Source: Dehalococcoidia bacterium UBA1141
Lineage (GTDB): Bacteria > Chloroflexota > Dehalococcoidia > Lucifugimonadales > UBA3495
Direction: 5' to 3'
Length of the DNA: 64,000 nt
NCBI GenBank assembly: GCA_002311385.1
Contig: DCAE01000109.1
Location: forward strand, 300,524 to 364,523
The stretch's first letter is position 1, and each line of letters begins with the position of its first letter. Positions 52,611 to 62,163 of the stretch are shown here, piece after piece. Position numbers and translations under genes: made by a program. The notes beneath the pieces are model-generated. The model was not told the origin of the DNA. It saw nothing but the letters and a program-made list of their open reading frames with translations, and did not search any database.

Positions 52611-53001
52611 ACACTTCAAGCAATCTCTATTATCCGCCGAATTGGTCCTCATACCTACCAATAACTCGCCGTAATTACCCTCAATTCTAGCAGTAACCAA
52701 CCAATTTCGATCATCAATACCGATTGGGTGCGTGCCTGCCTTGACAAAATATTTTGGCTCTGTATATTGATAGCGATTACGTTAACCTAGCTTTGAGATA
52801 CCCATGTTTCTTTGTGGTTGCGAAGTGGTTTCAAGTACGGTAAAAACCAGCCGGTTATTACCGTAAACCTTGGAAAGTGGCGAACAACGCCTGTCCCAAT
52901 TGTGATTCTCACATCGCGTAGTAGGTCACTAAGTTAAGCCATTGGTCAATGTCTCGCCCGGCAATATTTTAGGCATAATTAAACGAGGATGGGGGTATAA
53001 C
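52611..53001 (+). promoter_or_regulatory. Gene-free region with consensus promoter before the DUF5679 gene
   Basis: 391 bases. TTGACA (52741-52746) and TATATT (52763-52768) are 16 bases apart. The predicted leader is then about 230 bases, long for a 46-residue gene, and could hold a regulatory RNA; I find no strong hairpin in it. Confidence 0.5.
52741..52768 (+). promoter_or_regulatory. Consensus-like sigma70 promoter
   Basis: TTGACA, 16-base spacer and TATATT. It is the best promoter match in the window apart from the Rrf2 one. Confidence 0.65.
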
Positions 53002-53142
53002 ATGGAGGCATATTGCTTCAAGTGCCGCAATAAGCGGGAGATATCCAAACCTCAGCAGGTTACTTTAAAGAACGGTCGACCAGCAACCCAGGGCGTGTGC
53101 CCTACTTGTGGCACCAAGGTCTTCCGAATTGGGAAAGCATAG
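53002..53142 (+). CDS. DUF5679 zinc-ribbon protein
   Basis: 46 residues. MEAYCFKCRNKREI and GVCPTCGTKVFRIGKA give two CxxC pairs of a small zinc ribbon, with QQVTLKNGRPATQG between. DUF5679 is frequent in Chloroflexota and of unknown function. ATG 53002 is chosen because homology starts there; a longer in-frame ORF begins at 52942. Confidence 0.8.
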   Translation: MEAYCFKCRNKREISKPQQVTLKNGRPATQGVCPTCGTKVFRIGKA

Positions 53143-53172
53143 ATTGGCTTGAGCCCGAAACACAACGGACGA

Positions 53173-53868
53173 TCAGTGCGTGGCCGCTCCTGGCTTGCCT
53201 AAAGCTACGGTATCGAATCCCAGCCGCTTTAACAGATTCTGGGGATTTACCTGTAACAAGACGTGTGCATCCTCATCGTTAAGGCCTGCGCCTTTGGCAA
53301 TCTTGTGAGTCAACTCCACTGTCAACAAGTCTTCGGGTTCATGAGCGTCGGAGTCCAAGACAGTGTAGGCTCCGGCGTCTCGTGCCGTTTTTACCACGTG
53401 ACCGTTGGTCAAGCTGTGACCCTTACGGGCCGACACCTCAAGGTAGACACCATTCTCTGCAGCCAGCTTGGCATCGTCGTAGCTGATTAGGCCCGGGTGG
53501 GCCAGAATATCCACCGCTCCGGAGCGAATCGCGGCCTCATTCGTTCCCGGCTCTACAGGCTCCACTATCGTCTCCCCATGGACTGCGACCAACTTGGCGC
53601 CCAAGGCTTTGGCAGCTTGGGCGACCATCTTGATATCATCTTTAGGCACATGGGTAATCTCCACACCGGGCAATGCCAAGATATCCCAGCGCTCCGAAGC
53701 CTGGGCACAATCTTTAATCAATGTCTTTATCACGTATTCTAGGTTACCCACGCCAACGTGGTCCGTCACAGCCATGGCCTTATAGCCTCTGACCAATGCT
53801 CTCCGAATCAACTCTATGGGCGACAGCACTCCGTCGCTAAGAAACGTGTGAGTGTGAAAATCGTACAT
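53173..53868 (-). CDS. PHP-domain phosphoesterase (histidinol-phosphatase-like)
   Basis: 231 residues. Metal-binding motifs: YDFHTHTFLSDGVLSP, AVTDHVGV, LPGVEITHV, AVHGET, DILAHPG and VLDSDAHEPEDL. The family includes histidinol phosphatases and nucleotide phosphoesterases. It converges on the DUF5679 gene with a 30-base gap. Confidence 0.9.
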   Translation of the reverse strand: MYDFHTHTFLSDGVLSPIELIRRALVRGYKAMAVTDHVGVGNLEYVIKTLIKDCAQASERWDILALPGVEITHVPKDDIKMVAQAAKALGAKLVAVHGETIVEPVEPGTNEAAIRSGAVDILAHPGLISYDDAKLAAENGVYLEVSARKGHSLTNGHVVKTARDAGAYTVLDSDAHEPEDLLTVELTHKIAKGAGLNDEDAHVLLQVNPQNLLKRLGFDTVALGKPGAATH

Positions 53869-54345
53869 ACCCTATACCTCATGGACCTGGCGCAGTCGGA
53901 GCATTCAATCTATCCGTTCAACCAGCGCCAAATGTTTTGTGATCTATTTCCCGTTGTGCTTCCACTCAGGCAACATTAGCTAAGTATAGTTACACGGCTC
54001 AAAGTGAACAACCAGAAGCACAGCCAGGTTACGCATGTTGTTCTTTCAATCTATCCGCTCCGTTCCCACGGTTAACTGATTGTACCAGCATATAATCGCA
54101 GAGCATCTCTGAACTCTTTACACTTATATATTGCCCGTTTGACACCCAAATTGCGCCGGAATACAATAATCCCCACCCTAAGAGAGAATCTAACGATCGA
54201 ATGCTCCCTGAGACTCTCAACAGGGCCGCTTGTTACCTCGGTTCCCACTCTTGTACCCCCACGCAGCATCCACATTCGTTTAATAACATCTGATCCCAAG
54301 AGCGTTGATTGTGGCGAAAATAAACAACAGGAAGCAAGACAACGA
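53869..54345. other. Intergenic region, nothing recognised
   Basis: 477 bases. Apparent ORFs here (including the upstream in-frame extension of the 54346 gene from 54139) lack homology or coding character. AGGAAG at about 54329 is the likely ribosome site of the gene that follows. Confidence 0.4.
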
Positions 54346-54717
54346 ATGGCACAGGGTTTAGAAAGAGAGAGCGAGGTTGAAGTCAATAAAGGCATAGAAT
54401 GTGGGCGCTGCGGAAAACCGGTTCGCCGAGGCCGCGGTTTCGAATTCAAGGTTGCCCCAGCAACGAGCAACCTTGCCGGAGATAGTCAGGCCGGGCAGAT
54501 AACCAAGTGCATGTCTTGTGCGCTACGGCACTCGACAATGTTGAAGCGGTCACTAACAGTCGCAGTGGTGGTGGGATCCATTCTTACACTGCTGAATCAA
54601 GGCGACGTTTTATTCGCTGGAAACTGGAAAACAGCGATGTACTGGAAAATCCCGTTGACTTACTGCGTGCCATTCTGCGTCGCTACCTACGGTGCGTTGA
54701 GCAACAACCGCCGCTAA
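54346..54717 (+). CDS. Zinc-ribbon protein fused to NrtS nitrate/nitrite-transporter domain
   Basis: 123 residues. Residues 1-60 hold two CxxC pairs (Cys 19/22 and Cys 55/58) with an intervening GRGFEFKVAP segment, probably a zinc ribbon. Residues 66-123 are the two-helix NrtS family: RSLTVAVVVGSILTLLNQGD and WKIPLTYCVPFCVATYGAL. NrtS proteins in other bacteria help nitrate/nitrite uptake; no other nitrogen genes are near. ATG 54346 is chosen because AGGAAG lies upstream and the extra N-terminal region to 54139 looks noncoding. Confidence 0.78.
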   Translation: MAQGLERESEVEVNKGIECGRCGKPVRRGRGFEFKVAPATSNLAGDSQAGQITKCMSCALRHSTMLKRSLTVAVVVGSILTLLNQGDVLFAGNWKTAMYWKIPLTYCVPFCVATYGALSNNRR

Positions 54718-54796
54718 GCACTAGGCCAGCCGGCCCACACGAAATGATCTCCTCCGGGAAGTGTTGCAGGCATGGCTCAATTCACATTAAGGGCAC

Positions 54797-55453
54797 TTAA
54801 CCCAGTTTACGGATTACCTCGACGACTTTCCCGTGAACCTCTACGTCATCGGCAGGGCAATAAATCGGGTCCATCTGGCTGTTAGCCGGTTGCAGCCGAA
54901 CCTGATCCCCTTCCAGATAAAACTTCTTGAGCGTCACTTCTTCCCGGGATTTCAGCCAGGCCACCACCATATCGCCGTTGTTTGCTTGATGTCCTGGTTT
55001 GATAATCACCACATCGCCATCATCAATCAAGGCGTCAATCATTGAGGTTCCATTTACGGTCAGCGCGAAAAGCTTGCCGAAGCGTTTCTGTAGTTCGGGA
55101 GCCACTTCTATGGTATCGAACTCGGTGCTGGACTCCACACCTTCGGTGCTGAAAACGGGAATCGGCTTGCCGGCTGCTATGGCCCCCACTATCTGCACTT
55201 TGGGCGGACCGTAAGCCGGTAGGCCTTGCTCATCCAATAATTCAATGCCCCGGGCCACATCGGGCTTCCGGTTTAGGAAACCGGCCTCTTTTAGCTTATG
55301 GAGGTTGTAGTCGACCACCGATGTGGAGCTTATACCGCAGGCATGCTGAATATCCCGCACTGTCGGGGGAATACCGTTATCCCCAACAAACTCCCGAATA
55401 AAATCGAGAATCTGCTGGCGTCGGATTGAGAGTTTCTTCTTGTTGAATATCAT
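54797..55453 (-). CDS. lexA: LexA repressor
   Basis: 218 residues from ATG 55453. Winged-helix domain at residues 5-65 (RRQQILDFIREFVGDNGIPPTVRDIQ). Self-cleavage site Ala 94-Gly 95 (AIAAGKP), catalytic Ser 137 (NGTSMIDALI) and Lys 176 (EVTLKKF) are all present, so it should autocleave on RecA filaments and control the SOS regulon. ATG 55453 with AAGGA upstream is preferred over a TTG at 55474. Confidence 0.94.
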   Translation of the reverse strand: MIFNKKKLSIRRQQILDFIREFVGDNGIPPTVRDIQHACGISSTSVVDYNLHKLKEAGFLNRKPDVARGIELLDEQGLPAYGPPKVQIVGAIAAGKPIPVFSTEGVESSTEFDTIEVAPELQKRFGKLFALTVNGTSMIDALIDDGDVVIIKPGHQANNGDMVVAWLKSREEVTLKKFYLEGDQVRLQPANSQMDPIYCPADDVEVHGKVVEVIRKLG

Positions 55454-55529
55454 ATCGTCCTTATGCTTAGCCAATTGCTTTACTAGGGGCCGGGCTGATT
55501 ATTCGCCATTTAAGGCAAACGGATGTTCT

Positions 55530-55545
55530 GGAAACAAGGCTAGCA
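55530..55545. promoter_or_regulatory. Possible LexA operator, low confidence
   Basis: TGTTCTGGAAACA near 55526-55538 is an imperfect palindrome about 75 bases upstream of lexA. It does not match the Gram-positive GAACN4GTTC box and is offered only as a candidate. Confidence 0.2.
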
Positions 55546-55739
55546 AGAGGAGAGGCCTGGTGTCAATGACGTTATGTCACGTGGATGAAGAGGATCAGAG
55601 GGGGTGGCACTGATTAGTAACGACCAGGGAGTGTTGCCAATCTCCGGCATCAGCCAACTTTAGAACGTGCGGAACCCCGAGGCTTCAGGACACAATTGGA
55701 TTGAGGTCAGCGTTGCCTTGAAACCCTGATCTAGGCGTT

Positions 55740-55988
55740 TTACAACTTGTTAAGCCGGATTGAAATCCTGGATTTGCGGCGGGCGCCGGCGTTCCGGTGC
55801 ATCAAGCCCTTACGCACTGCCAGGTCGATTGACCTGATGGCCTCATGGACGGACGTTGTGGCCGTCTCGACGTCTCCACTGTCTACAGAACGTAGAGCCT
55901 TGGCTATGGAGGTCCTAGTAGCCGTACGGACACTGCCGTTTCGGCGGGCATTTTTGATGGATTGGCGGCCAGCCTTTGCTGCGGGCAA
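55740..55988 (-). CDS. rpsT: 30S ribosomal protein S20
   Basis: 82 residues: SIKNARRNGSVRTATRTSIAKAL and AVRKGLMHRNAGARRKSRIS. TTG 55988 with GGAG 7 bases upstream. Confidence 0.93.
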   Translation of the reverse strand: MPAAKAGRQSIKNARRNGSVRTATRTSIAKALRSVDSGDVETATTSVHEAIRSIDLAVRKGLMHRNAGARRKSRISIRLNKL

Positions 55989-56026
55989 TTGAATTCTCCT
56001 AAGCTTTATTGATCGAGTTTAAACTA

Positions 56027-57961
56027 TTATACATCCAGGTTCTTGACGCTGCGAGCATGTGAGTTAATAAAGCTCTTTCTCGGCGCCACTTCTTCTCCCA
56101 TTAACGTGGTAAACACGTCGTCCACTTCCACAGGATTCTCGATATTTACCACCAGCATCTTGCGGGTTTCCGGGTTCATGGTGGTTTCCCACAACTGGTC
56201 GGGGTTCATTTCACCCAGACCTTTATAGCGCTGGAGATGAATGTTCTTCTGCCCGTTCAACTGCTCCAACTGAGCGTCTTTCTCAGCCTCGTTATAGGCG
56301 TACTGGACATTCTTCCCAGACTGGATACGGTAAAGCGGCGGCTGGGCGATATACAAGTGACCGGCGTCAATCAAACCCTGCATGCGCCGATAGAAGAAGG
56401 TCAGTATCAGCGTCCGGATGTGGGAGCCGTCCACATCGGCGTCGGTCATTATTATCACCTTGTGATAGCGAATCTTCTCGGGATCGAACTCATCACCTTC
56501 TCCGGCGCCCACAGCAGCCACCATGGCCCGGATTTCTTCATGACCCAGTATCTTATCCGGCTGCTGTAAGACTCGCTCCACGTTGAGAATCTTACCCTTG
56601 AGGGGCAAGATAGCTTGATAGTGACGGTCCCGGCCCATCTTGGCCGACCCACCCGCCGACTCTCCTTCAACGATATAGAGTTCCGACTTGGCCGGGTCCC
56701 TTTCAGCGCAATCCGCCAGCTTCCCTGGCAATGACGTGCCGTCCAAGGCATTCTTGCGGATAACCAGTTCCCTGGCCTTCTTCGCTGCCTCACGGGCCTT
56801 TTGCGAGGTTAGACACTTTTCAATTACCCGCTTGCCATCGGCATTGTTCTCTTCCAGATAGCGGGCCAAGCCTTCGCTGACCACGGAATCAACGGTGCCA
56901 CGAACTTCGGTATTGCCCAACTTCGTCTTGGTTTGACCCTCGAATTGAGGATCGGTGAGCTTGACGCTGATCACCGCCGCCAGACCTTCACGGACATCGT
57001 CTCCGATTAAGTTGGCTTGGTCGTCTTTGATATAGCCCTGCTTGCGCGCATAGTCATTGATGACTCTGGTCAAAGCGGTTCGAAAGCCGGTGAGGTGGGT
57101 GCCGCCCTCTTGGGTATTTATGCAGTTGGCGAAGGAAAACACCGTCTCGTTGAAGCCGTCGTTGTACTGAATCGCCACTTCCACCACGATATCGTCCACG
57201 CTTTTCTCGTAATAGAAGGGGAAGGTTTGCATGACCTTTCGGTTGCGGTTGACGTTGCGCACCAGATTGGCGATACCGCCATCGAAGTAATAAGTGCGTT
57301 CCACGTCCCCATGCCGCTCCGTATCGTGCCACTGGCTGCTAAAGCAAATCTCAAGACCTTTGTTCAGGTAGGCGATCTCCTTAAAATGAGCCGTGAGCAA
57401 TTCGAAATCATATTCGATAATGGGGAAGATTTCCGGGTCGGGCCGGAAAGATATAGTGGTGCCGTGGCGGTCGGTTTTCTCTTCTTTGATGAGCTTTCCG
57501 GTGGGGTGGCCTTTGGCGTATTCTTGGTAATAGAACCAGCCTCCTCGGCGGACCTCAGCCTTGAGGTACGTGGAAAGGCCGTTTACCACAGACCCACCCA
57601 CTCCGTGCAAGCCTCCGGTGACCTTATATGCGCCGCCGCCAAACTTGCCGCCAGCGTGGAGGGTAGTCATTACGGTCTCCAAGGCGGTTTTACCTGTTTT
57701 GGGGTGGATGTCCACGGGAATGCCGCGACCGTTGTCAGCCACGGAAATCAGCCCTGTGTCATCAATGCACATAATTACCGAATCACAGAATCCCGCCATG
57801 GCTTCATCCACTGCGTTGTCCAGAACTTCGAAGATGAGGTGATGCAGGCCCCGCTGGTCAGTACTGCCAATATACATTCCAGGCCGCACCCTAACCGCCT
57901 CAAGCCCTTCCAATACCTGAATATCTTTGGCTGTGTAATCCAACGTTGGCTTTTGCTGCAT
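56027..57961 (-). CDS. gyrB: DNA gyrase subunit B
   Basis: 644 residues. GHKL ATPase domain (EVLDNAVDEAMAG; VADNGRGIPVD; GGLHGVGGSVVNGLS), TOPRIM domain (YIVEGESAGGSAKMGRDR; MTDADVDGSHIRTL) and C-terminal QRYKGLGEMNPDQLWETTM. Length is that of Gram-positive-type GyrB without the long insertion. It is upstream of rpsT on the same strand. Confidence 0.96.
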   Translation of the reverse strand: MQQKPTLDYTAKDIQVLEGLEAVRVRPGMYIGSTDQRGLHHLIFEVLDNAVDEAMAGFCDSVIMCIDDTGLISVADNGRGIPVDIHPKTGKTALETVMTTLHAGGKFGGGAYKVTGGLHGVGGSVVNGLSTYLKAEVRRGGWFYYQEYAKGHPTGKLIKEEKTDRHGTTISFRPDPEIFPIIEYDFELLTAHFKEIAYLNKGLEICFSSQWHDTERHGDVERTYYFDGGIANLVRNVNRNRKVMQTFPFYYEKSVDDIVVEVAIQYNDGFNETVFSFANCINTQEGGTHLTGFRTALTRVINDYARKQGYIKDDQANLIGDDVREGLAAVISVKLTDPQFEGQTKTKLGNTEVRGTVDSVVSEGLARYLEENNADGKRVIEKCLTSQKAREAAKKARELVIRKNALDGTSLPGKLADCAERDPAKSELYIVEGESAGGSAKMGRDRHYQAILPLKGKILNVERVLQQPDKILGHEEIRAMVAAVGAGEGDEFDPEKIRYHKVIIMTDADVDGSHIRTLILTFFYRRMQGLIDAGHLYIAQPPLYRIQSGKNVQYAYNEAEKDAQLEQLNGQKNIHLQRYKGLGEMNPDQLWETTMNPETRKMLVVNIENPVEVDDVFTTLMGEEVAPRKSFINSHARSVKNLDV

Positions 57962-58293
57962 ATCATCCTATCCAGTCTGAATTTGAACCCAGGTCGATGA
58001 ATCGAAATCGCGGAGGAGATACATTCGAAAAGAGGCAAAGCGGAAGGCTGGTTCCACTTTGAACAATATATAAATATTATACCAGAAACGTGGCTACAGT
58101 GCTTCTATTTGCAGCCTAAAACCAAATGGAAGTTATGTACATTAATCGAGAATTCCGAGGGTTCCAACGATTTTTGCCACGCCTACGAAATCGATTACCA
58201 TCGGCAAGGTTTTTAGGAGCCGGGCCCAAGGGCGCGATTCAGATGTAAATTAAGACCATGTGGCTCTAAAACCTGGCCCAAAACCGGATGTTT
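57962..58293. promoter_or_regulatory. Upstream region of gyrB
   Basis: 332 bases. A minus-strand TATAAT lies at 58076-58081 with AT-rich flanks; the -35 box is weak. No ORF is convincing. The 3' end of the EthD-like gene is on the right. Confidence 0.4.
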
Positions 58294-58962
58294 TTAAGGG
58301 AAAATTCGCGTGTATACGCCTGGTGAACCGTCCACATGAACCATCTTAGGACGCACAGTGCCCGACCATACTGGGGTTACTGCCACCCGCCATGCTTCCC
58401 ATTCGGGGCTTTCTACGGATTTCATCGACTCCATCTCATGGAGCGTGGTGTATTTGGGCTCGCCGGTTACCGCCTGAAAGCGGCGGCCGCGGATGTAGCC
58501 GGGCACCGCCGAGCATGTGGGCAGCCGCTCGGTGTTATAAGCATGATTGAACTGGTCTTCCAACTCCGGCGGCACCGACATGCGGCCTACTAGCATGATT
58601 GGGGCCATGTCGGCCTGGGCCGTATCATTGGATACATCACTGGGGTAGATCAACCGGTACAAGTTGCGAATGAACGCCGTTCCGATAACGTCGGGTGACA
58701 TCCGCTTGGTCCACTCGGTGGGATTGTTCAAACTATGCTGCCAAGCGTCCGACTGATAGGCTTCAGGCTGGTCCAGTTCATAACAGGCCAGGTACTTGGG
58801 CCCCCCTTGGACCGCCTGGTAGCGGGCCGCACTCAGCACGCCTGGGATGGAAAGCCGCTCCGGAATATGTTCTTCGTTGTACCAACGGTTGTATTCGTCA
58901 TCGTGCTCCGGCGCGACGTCGGAATATACCATGAGCAATCCCCGGCCTTTCTTGTTCACCAT
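58294..58962 (-). CDS. EthD-like dimeric alpha+beta barrel protein, duplicated
   Basis: 222 residues in two related halves: DEYNRWYNEEHIPERLSIPGVLSAARYQA and EDQFNHAYNTERLPTCSAVPGYIRGRRFQA, a ferredoxin-like fold repeated, as in EthD/DUF4286-type proteins. These occur in breakdown pathways and have no fixed activity. Expression and substrate are unknown. Confidence 0.75.
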   Translation of the reverse strand: MVNKKGRGLLMVYSDVAPEHDDEYNRWYNEEHIPERLSIPGVLSAARYQAVQGGPKYLACYELDQPEAYQSDAWQHSLNNPTEWTKRMSPDVIGTAFIRNLYRLIYPSDVSNDTAQADMAPIMLVGRMSVPPELEDQFNHAYNTERLPTCSAVPGYIRGRRFQAVTGEPKYTTLHEMESMKSVESPEWEAWRVAVTPVWSGTVRPKMVHVDGSPGVYTRIFP

Positions 58963-59067
58963 ATTCCGCCTCCATTTTTATGAATCTTGTCCGCCCGAAA
59001 TTTGGCCTCAACCATCCGGTCGCGAGTTTTTAGATTCGAGCCGACCCGTTTGATGCGTGAATCTGTC

Positions 59068-59508
59068 TCAGCCAGCCGATCCGGTATCTCCGGGGAAGTA
59101 GAATGAGCCGTTGCGCAGGCTGTCTAGAGCATATTCCACCGCTTGGAACAAGGGACTGGGCAAGTCAGCCAAAGGGAACCATCCTGATTCCGAAAACGCT
59201 TCCGGCTCGGCCAATCTCGGTTCTTGCTCGCCGATATCGCCCAAAAACTCGATGTCCACGTAGTGCTTGCCATAGGCGACGATATTACTGACACACAAAA
59301 AGCGGAGGCTGCCGACGTCTACGCCCAACTCCTCCATGGCCTCTCGTCGAGCGCATTTCTCCAGAGACTCTCCCATCTCCAGATGACCTCCAGCCGAAGC
59401 CCATGTATCCTCTCCATGAGCGCCTTGGCGCTTGGCTAGAAACACACGGTCACCGCGCAAAAACACGACGCCGACACCTACTTGCGGCCTAGAAGGGAAT
59501 GAAGTCAC
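59068..59508 (-). CDS. Nudix hydrolase
   Basis: 146 residues. Nudix box GGHLEMGESLEKCARREAMEELG (G-x5-E-x7-REUxEExGU) is intact. The N-terminal PQVGVGVVFLRGDRVFLAKRQGAHGEDTWASAGG resembles the NUDT15-like (MTH2) group, which hydrolyses modified nucleotides. Substrate not determined. Divergent from the HpnB-like gene. Confidence 0.9.
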   Translation of the reverse strand: MTSFPSRPQVGVGVVFLRGDRVFLAKRQGAHGEDTWASAGGHLEMGESLEKCARREAMEELGVDVGSLRFLCVSNIVAYGKHYVDIEFLGDIGEQEPRLAEPEAFSESGWFPLADLPSPLFQAVEYALDSLRNGSFYFPGDTGSAG

Positions 59509-59655
59509 GGGGGCGAGTATATCATTCGATTCCTGACCAGACCCAGCATCACCTATCGCAAACCGATTGGGTTGGCCGTCCCGCCAACCCTCTATAATAT
59601 CCTCGATATAACCTCCCCGAGCCCCAAATCACAATATCGGAGCCCGGCCCAAAAT

Positions 59656-60909
59656 ATGGACATTTTTCTTACAATCGCTCTGGCAATCACCGGTATTTCA
59701 TTGCTGGCTTGGATATCGCTGATTTACGGTCGTGGTCATTTCTGGAGAATGGACCAAATTCTCCGGGCTGGATCGGCCGACGATGGCAATCAAAACGAGG
59801 CCGGCAGGGACAATTGGCCCACGGTAAGAATAATCGTCCCGGCACGAAATGAAGCAGAAAACATCCCTGCGACCCTGCCGTCTCTATTGAACCAAGACTA
59901 TCCTGGCCTGTTGACGATTTTATTAGTGGACGACCAGAGCACCGACGGCACAGGGGAATTGGCCATTAGTCTCGGCCAGGAATACAAATCCGCCAATCGC
60001 TTGCAAGTGCTTGCGGGAAAGACCGTGCCTTCGGGTTGGACCGGCAAGCTGTGGGCGCTGGAGCAGGGTGTCCGGGCGGTCAGCGAGGACCAAGAAAACG
60101 ACCAGGCCGAAGCTGGGACACCGGAGTTTTTCCTTTTTACCGACGCAGACATTACCCATCCGCTGGATAGCCTGAGAACCCTAGTGGCCAAGGCTATGAA
60201 AGATGAACTGGACATAGTTTCGGTCATGGCCCACCTTCAGGTGAGCACCGCCTGGGAACGCCTTCTCATTCCGGCATTCGTCTATTTCTTTGCCAAGCTC
60301 TATCCCTTCCGGTGGGTGAACGACCCCAGCAGAAAGACAGCCGCCGCCGCCGGAGGGTGCGTGTTGTTGCGCCGTGAAGCTCTGGAGAGGGCCGGCGGTT
60401 TGGATAGCATATCGGGCCGGATTATCGACGATTGCGCATTGGCTGGTCTGATTAAAACATCGCGAAGCCCCCATGCCGGTGCGATTTGGCTTGGTCTGGA
60501 TCACAACGTCAGAAGCACACGGTCCAACAGTGGCCTCAAGGACATCTGGGGGATGGTCACCCGGTCAGCCTACGCCCAACTCCGCAACTCACCGTTAATG
60601 CTCCTAGTCACCGTCTTAGGGTTGAGCTTGGTGTACTTGGTTCCTGTCGGAGGAGCTATAGGAGGTCTTGCGGCGGGAGTAATCGACCAAGATTCAACTC
60701 TAGGCTTATGGTTGCTAGTGGCTGGATTGCTAGCCTGGATCCTCATGGCGGGGAGTTACCTGCCGACGCTCAAACGCTACAGGCTATCTCCCGTTTTGGC
60801 CTTCACCCTGCCCTTGGCCGCAGCTTTGTACACATTGATGACCATCGATTCGGCCCGGCGTTCCTGGCAAGGACAGGGAGCCAATTGGAAAGGACGAATA
60901 TATCGATAG
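59656..60909 (+). CDS. Family 2 glycosyltransferase, HpnB-like
   Basis: 417 residues. One N-terminal membrane helix (MDIFLTIALAITGISLLAWI), then GT2 domain with VRIIVPARNEAENIPATLPSLL, LLVDDQSTDGTG and FLFTDADITHP (DxD-like), and about three C-terminal helices. The arrangement matches hopene-associated HpnB, but no hopanoid genes are seen here, so the acceptor is open. ATG 59656 is preferred over a TTG at 59572. Confidence 0.85.
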   Translation: MDIFLTIALAITGISLLAWISLIYGRGHFWRMDQILRAGSADDGNQNEAGRDNWPTVRIIVPARNEAENIPATLPSLLNQDYPGLLTILLVDDQSTDGTGELAISLGQEYKSANRLQVLAGKTVPSGWTGKLWALEQGVRAVSEDQENDQAEAGTPEFFLFTDADITHPLDSLRTLVAKAMKDELDIVSVMAHLQVSTAWERLLIPAFVYFFAKLYPFRWVNDPSRKTAAAAGGCVLLRREALERAGGLDSISGRIIDDCALAGLIKTSRSPHAGAIWLGLDHNVRSTRSNSGLKDIWGMVTRSAYAQLRNSPLMLLVTVLGLSLVYLVPVGGAIGGLAAGVIDQDSTLGLWLLVAGLLAWILMAGSYLPTLKRYRLSPVLAFTLPLAAALYTLMTIDSARRSWQGQGANWKGRIYR

Positions 60910-61063
60910 CCTGATCGCTTGCCTGGTGCGCCAGAAGTCAAACACGCCCTCTGCCTATCCTGGGTGAGAGATACGCCGTCCAAGGCCTAACAGATACTCT
61001 ATAATGATGCCTGTTTAGCCAGGCACGGCTGGCGACCCGCAATCCTCAACAAAGGCGGAAGAA

Positions 61064-62146
61064 ATGGCTGACCGAGAAAGACTGGTTAAGACCCTGCTGG
61101 ACCTTATTCGCATCGACAGTCCCTCCGGCGAAGAAGACGCCATGGACTTGGAGGTGAGCTCCAGGCTTTCTGCATTGGGGCTGAAGTTATTTCACGATTC
61201 CTACAATAACGTCATCGCCAAGCTGCCTGGCGACGGTGAGCCGGTGATGCTCTCCGCCCATCTGGACACCGTAGAGCCGGGCCGGGGTATACGGCCAATC
61301 GTGGAGGGAGACCTGGTCCGCTCCGACGGCACCACCATCCTCGGCGGTGATTGCAAATCGGGGGTCAGCATCGTCATAGAGGCTTTAACCGCAGTCGTTG
61401 AGTCGGGCGCTGGCCACCGGCCTGTGGAGGTGGTGTTCACTCGCCATGAGGAGGGGGGACTGGTGGGCGCCCATCATCTGGACTTCAGCCTGATTTCGGC
61501 GGTTACCGGCCTGGTTTTCGACGGCGAGGGTCCCGCAAACCGCGTTGCCGTGGCCGCCCCATCACAAAACGTGGTCACCGCCAATATACACGGACGGGCG
61601 GCTCATGCCGGAATCGAGCCCGAAAACGGTATATCGGCCATTCTTATCGCCGCAGAAATATTGACTCAGCTGCCTTTGGGACGTATCGACAGCGAAACCA
61701 CATCCAACGTCGGCCGCATCGAAGGCGGTTTGAAACGCAATATCATCCCTGACCAGGTTTTCCTAGACGGGGAGATTCGCAGCTTGGACAACAAGAAGCT
61801 GGATCATTATTCCCAGATGTTCCGGGACGCCTTTCAGCAAGTCGCCGACCGGTATCCCGAGGCCAATATAGACCTGGATATCTCCAATACCTACCAGGCG
61901 TATAACATCGACAACAGCCATGCCACGGTCAAGATGATTACCCGAGCACTCAGTCAGGCCGGATTGGAAGCCAACCTGGAATCTACCGGGGGCGGGTCCG
62001 ACGCCAACATCTTCATCCAAAACGGTATCGTGGCATTGCCTGTGGGCATCGGTGTGCGGTCATTTCACACCACCAAGGAGACCGCCCTTATACCCGAGAT
62101 GCTACAGGGAGCCGAAATGTGCCAACGGGTGATTTTGGGAGCCTAG
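61064..62146 (+). CDS. M20-family metallopeptidase (PepT/ArgE-like)
   Basis: 360 residues. Metal ligands: LSAHLDTVEPG (His, Asp), GGDCKSGVS (bridging Asp), TRHEEGGLVGAHHLD (catalytic Glu-Glu) and terminal SFHTTKETALI (His). Dimerisation lid at about 175-285 (ANIHGRAAHAGIEPENG). It would cleave peptides or deacylate amino acids. No neighbour hints at the substrate. Confidence 0.88.
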   Translation: MADRERLVKTLLDLIRIDSPSGEEDAMDLEVSSRLSALGLKLFHDSYNNVIAKLPGDGEPVMLSAHLDTVEPGRGIRPIVEGDLVRSDGTTILGGDCKSGVSIVIEALTAVVESGAGHRPVEVVFTRHEEGGLVGAHHLDFSLISAVTGLVFDGEGPANRVAVAAPSQNVVTANIHGRAAHAGIEPENGISAILIAAEILTQLPLGRIDSETTSNVGRIEGGLKRNIIPDQVFLDGEIRSLDNKKLDHYSQMFRDAFQQVADRYPEANIDLDISNTYQAYNIDNSHATVKMITRALSQAGLEANLESTGGGSDANIFIQNGIVALPVGIGVRSFHTTKETALIPEMLQGAEMCQRVILGA

Positions 62147-62163
62147 CAAATGGGATCAATCCC

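Noticed and set aside
54139..54345. N-terminal extension of the zinc-ribbon NrtS ORF
   Set aside because: No homology, no ribosome site, and composition unlike the downstream part; start set at 54346.
53869..54345. Minus-strand ORFs as genes
   Set aside because: Short, overlapping, no ribosome site and no recognisable motif.
57017..58000. 327-residue plus-strand ORF opposite gyrB
   Set aside because: Fully antisense to the conserved ATPase part of gyrB; no family resemblance.
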